From: Litorimonas sp964425355
GTDB lineage: Bacteria; Pseudomonadota; Alphaproteobacteria; Caulobacterales; Maricaulaceae
Assembly (NCBI GenBank): GCA_964425355.1
Contig: CAYRMO010000042.1
Span: forward strand, 1-23,390
Reading direction: 5' to 3'
DNA length: 23,390 nt
Shown here: positions 15,097-20,737 of the stretch, one piece after another
Numbering within the stretch: position 1 is the stretch's first letter
Layout of the letters: every line of letters begins with the position of its first letter
Position numbers and translations under genes: made by a program
Notes under the pieces: generated by a model
Databases searched by the model: none
Told to the model about the DNA's origin: nothing
Seen by the model: the letters and a program-made list of their open reading frames with translations, nothing else

Positions 15097-15579
15097 ATGA
15101 GAACCTATGATTTCTCCCCACTATATCGCCATTTCGTCGGGTTTGACCGCATGGCCAATATGATTGACGCAGCCGCGTCTCAAGCCGCCAAATCCAACTC
15201 AACTTATCCGCCCTATAATGTGGCGCAACTCTCCGAGGACCATTATAGGATTGAACTCGCAATCGCTGGGTTCACGCCTGAAAACATCGATATCGAAACC
15301 CATAACGGTCTCTTGACGGTTACTGGAACACCGTCCGCCAAGGCCGAAAATGATACGGTTGACTATATCCATCACGGTATAGCTGAACGTGGATTTGAAC
15401 GTCGGTTCCAGCTTGCCGATCATGTTTTCGTCAAATCGGCAGAACTTGAACATGGTCTCTTGATTATCAATCTGGTTCGAGACATCCCTGAGGCTCTGAA
15501 ACCTCAAAAAATCAAAATTAACCAATCTGACGGAAAGTTAATTACAGCGAAATCTAGCAAAACGAAAAAAGCTGCCTAG
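15097..15579 (+). CDS. ibpA: Small heat-shock protein, Hsp20/IbpA type
   Basis: 160 residues. ATP-independent chaperone that binds unfolding proteins in the cytoplasm. It opens with MRTYDFSPLYRHFVGFDRM, the hallmark of the class A (IbpA/HspA) group. The alpha-crystallin domain covers ~40-135: YRIELAIAGFTPENIDIETHNGLLTVTG and the group signature ERGFERRFQLADHVFVKSAELEHGLL. The C-terminal I-x-I anchor appears as QKIKINQ. The frame is open to 15052, but the ATG at 15097 is chosen because it has a Shine-Dalgarno (AAGGA) and matches the family N-terminus. Control is two-layered: a sigma-32-type promoter and a ROSE-like leader. Two C-rich-loop hairpins follow the stop. Confidence 0.95.
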   Translation: MRTYDFSPLYRHFVGFDRMANMIDAAASQAAKSNSTYPPYNVAQLSEDHYRIELAIAGFTPENIDIETHNGLLTVTGTPSAKAENDTVDYIHHGIAERGFERRFQLADHVFVKSAELEHGLLIINLVRDIPEALKPQKIKINQSDGKLITAKSSKTKKAA

Positions 15580-15598
15580 ATTGAATAGACAGGACTTG

Positions 15599-15697
15599 TT
15601 TGCGGTTATGCCTCCCCAAAGAGCTTAGATAATCGCAAATGGTCCGAACCCAAAGACGGCGCTGCCAGACCATCCCTCCCCCAACCCTGGCGGCGCC
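15599..15697 (+). ncRNA. Candidate small RNA: two hairpins with anti-SD (CCUCC) loops in the hsp20 3' region
   Basis: Hairpin 1 has an 11-bp stem with one G-U, TTTGCGGTTAT (15599-15609)/ATAATCGCAAA (15629-15639), and a loop containing GCCUCCCC. Hairpin 2 has an 11-bp stem with one G-U, GGCGCTGCCAG (15658-15668)/CTGGCGGCGCC (15687-15697), and a loop containing CCCUCCCCC. Both loops therefore show CCUCC, complementary to Shine-Dalgarno sequences. This architecture is known from alphaproteobacterial stress-induced small RNAs with CCUCCUCCC loops (CcsR/'cuckoo' RNAs), some processed from 3' regions of sigma-32-driven mRNAs. No U-tract follows hairpin 2, so the 3' end is unclear. The alternative is a plain convergent terminator region shared with the panE-like gene. 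Confidence 0.45.
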
Positions 15698-15718
15698 GCA
15701 CCTTAAATTGAAACCCCC

Positions 15719-16717
15719 TCAAATTGTAATGAGAGCCAATATGTCGGCCCCCGTAAGTTTAGGGCTTACCCCTTGTTCAAAAGCATGGGTGACGGCGTTG
15801 AAGATGGCCAGATTTTTGGGCGCTGACTGATCCACCATCTTGGCTTGGCGAACGATCTCACTTTGGAGATAGTCGATCTCGGACACACGTCCCATTTCCA
15901 AGTCATCTAACATGGATGATCTGGCCTTTTTATCGATTTTAACAATGAATTGCATGACTAGCCGATAAGCCCAATTGGGGAGTCGTAAGGTTTTGAGCAA
16001 TAGCTCCGGGCTTCGCCCATTAAATGAACCAAGTTTCACACCCCTTAATTCCGCAATCGATAAGGCTTCTTCCACAGACGCGGCCAAGGCTCGCCGATAC
16101 TCGCGTTGCAATAAACCTTGCTGCAAAGTCGTTCCGCTAAGCGTATTGAGCCCATTATTCAGATTGACGATCATTTTGGCCCATTGATCCCCAATAATAT
16201 TCTCTGAGACCCGAATGCCTTGTCCAGAATTTTTTAGGAGGTGGGCAACAGCCTCAATATTCGTGCCTATAATCAGATCACCTGCTGTCCCGCAGTGAAA
16301 GCTTCCATTGCCTGTTGGTGTGACATTAAAGGGCACGATAGCTGGAATGACTGACATGCTAGACGGTAGCGTTGATCGTAAAATTTCGACATTTCGAATA
16401 CCGTTTTGAAAGCTTATTATCGTGACGTCAGAACCGGCTTTTTGCGCAATTTGCTTCGCCGCTTTTTCCGTGTCCTGACTTTTTGTACAAAGCGCAATTA
16501 TATCAGCGTCGCCTAAACTGCCGTCATGGGTCTCAAAGGATAGCTCACCCAAATGAATATCTGAGCGTTCGTAATGGGTTAAGGTCAAGCCATTTGAATT
16601 TATCTCGACGGCAAACCGATCACGTCCAATAAGGGTGACATCACCACCCCCGGCGGCCAGATGTCCGCCAATCCAACAGCCGATTGAGCCAGCGCCTAAA
16701 ACAGAAATTTTTGACAT
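15719..16717 (-). CDS. panE: 2-dehydropantoate 2-reductase family (ApbA/PanE)
   Basis: 332 residues from the ATG at 16717, chosen because the NADP-binding strand starts at once (MSKISVLGAGSIGCWIGG, GxGxxG). The frame is open to 16756 but the extra residues add nothing recognisable. The family converts 2-dehydropantoate to pantoate for pantothenate and CoA synthesis in the cytoplasm. Catalytic elements visible: Lys181 in DQWAKMIVNLNNG with the following Asn residues, and the C-terminal SSMLDDLEMGRVSEIDYL, where the (S/T)EID motif binds substrate. Several paralogues of this family are ketoreductases of other 2-keto acids, so the exact substrate is not certain. It faces hsp20 convergently and is divergent from the thioesterase gene. 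Confidence 0.85.
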   Translation of the reverse strand: MSKISVLGAGSIGCWIGGHLAAGGGDVTLIGRDRFAVEINSNGLTLTHYERSDIHLGELSFETHDGSLGDADIIALCTKSQDTEKAAKQIAQKAGSDVTIISFQNGIRNVEILRSTLPSSMSVIPAIVPFNVTPTGNGSFHCGTAGDLIIGTNIEAVAHLLKNSGQGIRVSENIIGDQWAKMIVNLNNGLNTLSGTTLQQGLLQREYRRALAASVEEALSIAELRGVKLGSFNGRSPELLLKTLRLPNWAYRLVMQFIVKIDKKARSSMLDDLEMGRVSEIDYLQSEIVRQAKMVDQSAPKNLAIFNAVTHAFEQGVSPKLTGADILALITI

Positions 16718-16841
16718 AAGCCTAGTGTGGGACATATTCTTTAAGCTGTCACCCATTTTCGCTCACAGATATCAGAGCTGAATATGGAACAGTTAAAATT
16801 ATCGCTTTAAATATCTCGAAAACCCCATCAGATAGCAAGTT

Positions 16842-17654
16842 ATGACTAAGACGTCGCAAACCGAGAAAAGCTGGCATGATATTCAACATAATCTGGCTCC
16901 ACTGCAGGATGGGCTGCGAACGGATATAACGGGGAACTGGCGACAGGGACGGACCTGTTATGGCGGATTAACAGCTGCTCTCATGTTGGAAACAACACAA
17001 CAGCAATTTTCCGATCTCCCGCCGCTTCGATCGGCCATGATCAATTTTGTCGGTCCTGTGACCGAGGATCCTATATTTTCATCAACTTTATTAAGACGCG
17101 GGCGAAATGTAACCAATATTGCGGCCGAAGCCAAAATTGACGACCAGTCTGTTGGACGGGCTGACTTCTTGTTTGGAGCCTCACGCACCTCAGAGATAGA
17201 GATCAAATGCTCCGCCCCAAAAGCTGATAAGCCAGAGGATTGCGAGCCGTTTACACCAGAAGCCATTAGGAAAATGGTCCCTGGATTCTTCCATAATTTT
17301 GATACGAGACTGATTGCTGGCGCCAGACCTATGATGGGCAAAGAGGGCTATATCAGGACATGGTCGCGACATCTGGACCCGCGCTCGCGAGAGGGTGTTG
17401 GGAGCCTATTATGTCTTGCCGATGTTTTACCGCCTGCGGCTATGCCCCTGATGCGGAGCATGGCGCCTATTAGCTCCATGAGTTGGCTGGTGAACTTTTT
17501 GTCTCCAAACCCAGAAACCGAAGATGGCTGGTGGCAGGTTGAGACGCGGCTGTCGGCGGCGAAGTCCGGCTATTCAACGCAAGTCATGCGAATCTGGAAT
17601 AGGGACGGTGAGTTGGTCATTGAGGGCCTGCAATCCGTGGCCATTTTTGGCTGA
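16842..17654 (+). CDS. Acyl-CoA thioesterase, double hot-dog (TesB-like/4HBT_3) family
   Basis: 270 residues. The N-terminal hot-dog has TGNWRQGRTCYGGLTAALML, the segment that in this family contains the start of the central helix, then RSAMINFVGPVTEDPIFSST and LLRRGRNVTNIAAEAKIDDQ with the R.GR....A pattern. The C-terminal hot-dog has MGKEGYIRTWSRHLDPRSRE, LLCLADVLPPAAMPLM and GYSTQVMRIWNRDGELVIEG. The family hydrolyses acyl-CoA thioesters in the cytoplasm; chain preference cannot be read from sequence. The ATG is chosen as the first in frame; a weak AGCAAG precedes it. Its stop is 26 bases from the restored end of the convergent phytase-like gene. Confidence 0.8.
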   Translation: MTKTSQTEKSWHDIQHNLAPLQDGLRTDITGNWRQGRTCYGGLTAALMLETTQQQFSDLPPLRSAMINFVGPVTEDPIFSSTLLRRGRNVTNIAAEAKIDDQSVGRADFLFGASRTSEIEIKCSAPKADKPEDCEPFTPEAIRKMVPGFFHNFDTRLIAGARPMMGKEGYIRTWSRHLDPRSREGVGSLLCLADVLPPAAMPLMRSMAPISSMSWLVNFLSPNPETEDGWWQVETRLSAAKSGYSTQVMRIWNRDGELVIEGLQSVAIFG

Positions 17655-17742
17655 GCCAAAATTGCTTTTAAAAACTGTGACTACTCTAATTCGACCAATT
17701 GGGTTTCGCCGACATTCCCGTCCAGACCATCATTATCATTGA

Positions 17743-19281
17743 TCACAAATTCTCGGCCATCCAATGTAATTGCAATGCCTTCGAGAGATTATTTGGCACG
17801 GCCCCATTTCCGGCGGGTAGATCACCCGTGACGAGAAGATCACGTGCTAGGGTTTTACTGGCAACACTATTACTTGCGGCGCCCGCGAGGTTGACGTCAT
17901 AGAGACGCCTAATGGCAGCGTCTGGTCCGCCTTCACTATCACTTTCAATCACACGGAAATTCCCACCACCTAAAGAGACAATATCGGTTAGGTTCACCTC
18001 GCCGCCATTTTGAGATTCCGGTATATCTGTCGCATAGAAAACGAAATCCCATTGATCTGTCGAGAGGTCATAGCGCCCGATACGGTTATTTAACTCAGCA
18101 CCCCACGGGCTGTGAAAGGTCACGAAAACAGAGCCGTCATATTCGGCAACGCCTGAAAACCCACGATCTTGCTGGATCGCGTCAATATTGGCGGGCAATC
18201 GAATAGCCTCTTGAACGATCCCCGTATCATTCGTTCTAACCAAGAGGTTGATTGCATCAATCGCGTTAAACAATGTATTGTCTGAATCGCCTTCACCTTC
18301 TGCAACCACCCAAAACCCACCTTCACCAGCAACACTTATACCTTCAAGGTCAAGATTAGCGGTTCCGTCATCATTGGTCAGATCGTCCCGATCATTGCCA
18401 TCAAAACGGTCGCGATCTGAATCCGGGCCTGAGACAGCCAATGACGATAAAATATTATTGTCATCCCTGATCCGGATATCTTCAACGAGGCTTGCAGGGT
18501 TTGCAGAAACATCCAAGCGGAAGATGCGGTTTGCATCAAATTCCCCGTCTTCAACTGAATACAGGACCGAAGAATTCACAGGATCTTCCGCCAAACCAGA
18601 TAGCGCACCCCAGGGAATTGGCGTTCCGTCTGCACGGTCTTCCGAACGAATAGTTGGATAGCTTAGCTCAGAGACATCAAACTCATAAATTGCGATCGAC
18701 GATCGAATGCCGTCAGGCCGGTTTTCTTCTTCACCTCCGACTAATAATAGGTGTCGTTCAGGAACGGCTCTGATGCCTTCTGGACTCGCTGGCGTTGGAA
18801 GCGATTGGGTCAGGATCGGATTGGCCGGATCTGCAATATCATAGACAAAGACAAGATCGCCACGTTCTGAACCAATAAACGCAAACCGGTCTTGATCAAA
18901 TATCCCGACTTCCGCACCTTCAGTTTCATTCCCGCGTTGTTCTGATCTATTTTCAGGATAGTGGCCCAGACGTGCCGCCTCATAATCTAATGCATTGCCT
19001 GCCTCAAAAACAAGAGACCCCGCTGTGTCAAAAACACTAAAACTGCGGGAGCCACTTGTTTCGGACCCGCCCTCATTCGCCGTGATAAAATTATCAATGT
19101 TAATCCAAGCGACACCATCAGGTTCTCTGGTAAGACCAGTTAGTCGTTGATTGAGAAGGATCACATCTGTTTGACCTTCTGTGGCGTCGACATCATCCAG
19201 ATTGACGAGACTCGCCGAAAAACTGTTTATAATCGTATTTATTTCCAAATCGACAAGCGCAAGATAATTATTATTCTGCAA
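17743..19281 (-). CDS. Middle/C-terminal open frame of the split gene: esterase-like activity of phytase domain
   Basis: 512-residue open stretch starting only at a TTG. The frame is in fact open and homologous up to 19497, so this is not a real gene start. Blade-like repeats GLTREPDGVAWINIDNF, DQDRFAFIGSERGDLVFVYD and RAVPERHLLLVGGEE are followed by the phytase-like esterase signature: GALSGLAEDPVNSSVLYSVE, FRLDV, LDLEGISVAGEGGFWVVAEG and FSGVAEYDGSVFVTF. Together they suggest a beta-propeller phosphoesterase-like domain outside the cytoplasm. The last ~15 residues (SKALQLHWMAENL) are out-of-frame noise; the true end is in the next frame. Confidence 0.7.
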   Translation of the reverse strand: MQNNNYLALVDLEINTIINSFSASLVNLDDVDATEGQTDVILLNQRLTGLTREPDGVAWINIDNFITANEGGSETSGSRSFSVFDTAGSLVFEAGNALDYEAARLGHYPENRSEQRGNETEGAEVGIFDQDRFAFIGSERGDLVFVYDIADPANPILTQSLPTPASPEGIRAVPERHLLLVGGEEENRPDGIRSSIAIYEFDVSELSYPTIRSEDRADGTPIPWGALSGLAEDPVNSSVLYSVEDGEFDANRIFRLDVSANPASLVEDIRIRDDNNILSSLAVSGPDSDRDRFDGNDRDDLTNDDGTANLDLEGISVAGEGGFWVVAEGEGDSDNTLFNAIDAINLLVRTNDTGIVQEAIRLPANIDAIQQDRGFSGVAEYDGSVFVTFHSPWGAELNNRIGRYDLSTDQWDFVFYATDIPESQNGGEVNLTDIVSLGGGNFRVIESDSEGGPDAAIRRLYDVNLAGAASNSVASKTLARDLLVTGDLPAGNGAVPNNLSKALQLHWMAENL

Positions 19282-19418
19282 ACTAACAACCGCAATATTG
19301 TCTTCATTAATATCAAGATTTTCTGGCTCTGGGTCCGTAAGGGAATTATTTGCCAGGCCCGTGAGGGTGATTGTTGTGTCTGTCCAATTCGCAGGATCCG
19401 CCCCGGATATATCTAGGC

Positions 19419-19470
19419 TGATCAGGAATCCTGGTATAGGCGACTGATCATTGCTATTAACGCTAAATTT
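19419..19470 (-). other. A AAU UUA heptamer with downstream stem-loop at the first frame junction
   Basis: The heptamer AAATTTA occupies 19470-19464 on the minus strand, phased G-GA AAT TTA in the upstream frame, i.e. X XXY YYZ as needed for a tandem -1 slip. Slippage gives ...GNL-SVNSNDQSPIPGF, continuous with the downstream domain. Thirteen bases later TGATCAG (19450-19444) pairs with CTGATCA (19425-19419), with an inner CCT/AGG stem; the 0-frame TGA stop lies inside the second arm. Confidence 0.5.
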
Positions 19471-20201
19471 CCAACGCCAATTATTGCATGATCCCCGTCA
19501 GGTGAAACCGCGACGGAATCCGGCGTTCCTACGACAGGAAAGGAACGCGCTATCGTACGGGTTGTGAGGTTTACGACCTCAATTGTACCCACATCCTGCT
19601 CGCCTCCTCTTTGACCATCAACAGCGACAATGGCAAAATTCCCAGCGACAGCCAGCGAAACGGGTTGACCTGGTAGGTCCCGCGTACCAGCGGCTCCCGG
19701 ATTGCTTGGGTCGGTTACATCTACAAAACCCAAAGTTTGGCGCGGTCCGTCTGTATAGACAAGAAGGTTTCCATCCTCAGAGATATCTACGATTTCGACC
19801 GACCGAAAAACGTTTGAATTACAATCTGGGGCTTGTTGGAGGCAGACTGGGAACGTCGCAATACGTGAGAAATTTTGCAATGTATTCGCGTCTGCAACTG
19901 TACAGCTAAAGGTCGATGACGTCACCTCGCCTGCATCCAAAACCCCATTTCCATTATTATCCGGACCAGAGTCTGTACGTGTTCCGCCCCGAAAACAATT
20001 TGGATCACCTGCAGCGAGTTGGACATCCACGGTAAGTGTCGCAGCTGGTGGTGCGGGTGGCGGTGGTGGTGGTGGCGTCGCAACGGACGAAGACGAAGAG
20101 CCTCCACCGCCGCCGCAACCGACTAAAAAAGTCGTTGAAAGTAATAACGAGACGACGCCGTGCAAATGTTTCGTGCGACCAGTCAAACGCAAAAGATGCA
20201 A
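19422..20201 (-). CDS. N-terminal open frame of the split gene: lipoprotein with DUF7151-like repeat
   Basis: 259 residues. The start is uncertain: only TTG codons are available (20201, 20192, 20186, 20165). A lipoprotein signal ends LVGC-GGGGG, then a low-complexity Gly/Ser/Pro linker for passage through the envelope. Residues ~55-100 (DPNCFRGGTRTDSGPDNNGN, GVLDAGEVTSSTFSC) match the DUF7151 pattern, C..GG.R.D.G.D.NGNGVLD..EV..T..C, with a calcium-loop-like D-x-N-x-N-G. Propeller blades follow (VEIVDISEDGNLLVYTDGPR, AVAGNFAIVAVDGQ, DSVAVSPDGDHAIIGVGN). The last 14 residues (ALIAMISRLYQDS and before) are out-of-frame noise after the shift. Expected at the cell surface or outer membrane. Confidence 0.7.
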   Translation of the reverse strand: MHLLRLTGRTKHLHGVVSLLLSTTFLVGCGGGGGSSSSSVATPPPPPPPAPPAATLTVDVQLAAGDPNCFRGGTRTDSGPDNNGNGVLDAGEVTSSTFSCTVADANTLQNFSRIATFPVCLQQAPDCNSNVFRSVEIVDISEDGNLLVYTDGPRQTLGFVDVTDPSNPGAAGTRDLPGQPVSLAVAGNFAIVAVDGQRGGEQDVGTIEVVNLTTRTIARSFPVVGTPDSVAVSPDGDHAIIGVGNLALIAMISRLYQDS

Positions 20202-20285
20202 TAACTCAAATCACGCAATGTGTTTCTCTATTACAAAACGCTTTCAAAGAATTTAGATAAAGCGGCTTGCTTTAATGCGTTTCAC

Positions 20286-20720
20286 TTAGCGCAATCGAAC
20301 GGGAAAGATCAGGGCTTTTTGGTCTGATGGAACCCAGTTATGACGCGCCATAGGTGAAAATAAAACCGTTTTAGACCAATAGGTTAGCAGCCAATCAGAT
20401 TTTCCACATTCAGATTTCATCACAGCATTTACTCGCTCAAAAACCTGCATGTCTTGAGTGCCATAATGCCGGGCAGCACCAAGGGAGGCGAGGGTTATTG
20501 TGTGATGATACCCTTCATAATCCGTGTTTCTTACGCCCGTACTGAGATTATAAGCCTTGATAATATTGGGCATATCGCGCTCTGCACCGCGCGCCGGATC
20601 TGCAATTATCGCACAGGCAGCGGCAAAATGTGCCGCATGCGTCCAATCAGATTTCGGCAGGCTTCGATCTATCAAACCGTGATAAATAAATGAAATCTCA
20701 GCGTCAGATTTAAACCCCAT
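20286..20720 (-). CDS. Conserved hypothetical protein (WTHxxH / NTxxxGYHxT motif)
   Basis: 144 residues, no signal peptide. It belongs to a small cytoplasmic family I recognise only by its conserved residues: Trp26-Thr-His28 and His31 in DWTHAAHFAAA, Asn65-Thr66, and Gly70-Tyr-His-His-Thr74 in GYHHTITLASL, then YWSKTVLFSPMARHNWVPSD near the end. The His cluster (28, 31, 72, 73) could bind a metal, but no activity is known to me. It starts 17 bases after the gyrB stop on the same strand with no terminator between, so it is probably co-transcribed with gyrB. Confidence 0.75.
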   Translation of the reverse strand: MGFKSDAEISFIYHGLIDRSLPKSDWTHAAHFAAACAIIADPARGAERDMPNIIKAYNLSTGVRNTDYEGYHHTITLASLGAARHYGTQDMQVFERVNAVMKSECGKSDWLLTYWSKTVLFSPMARHNWVPSDQKALIFPVRLR

Positions 20721-20737
20721 ATAAAACCTAGAGTGGA

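Larger units (their letters stand above)
17681..20201 (-). pseudogene. Phytase-like surface lipoprotein gene split over three reading frames
   Basis: Three minus-strand frames carry one continuous protein of ~840 residues. Part 1 (20201 to ~19465) has the lipoprotein signal, a Gly/Ser/Pro linker, a DUF7151-like repeat and the first WD/YncE-like beta-propeller blades. Part 2 (~19470 to ~17790) carries on as SVNSNDQSPIPGFLISLDIS into the phytase-like esterase domain. Part 3 (~17787 to 17681) gives LEGIAITLDGREFVINDNDG, LDGNVGETQLVELE and a TAG stop. Both junctions need the same -1 change of frame, equal to one missing base each. The restored end lies close to the convergent thioesterase gene, which supports the reconstruction. 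It could be a pseudogene, a base-calling artefact, or (first junction only) programmed frameshifting. Confidence 0.8.

Noticed and set aside
15658..15697. Simple rho-independent terminator of hsp20
   Set aside because: The stem is strong but the loop is long and no U-tract follows on either strand, so it was listed as a candidate small-RNA hairpin instead.
17743..20201. Two independent genes in this interval
   Set aside because: Homology continues across both frame breaks and neither inner frame has a credible start codon or ribosome binding site.
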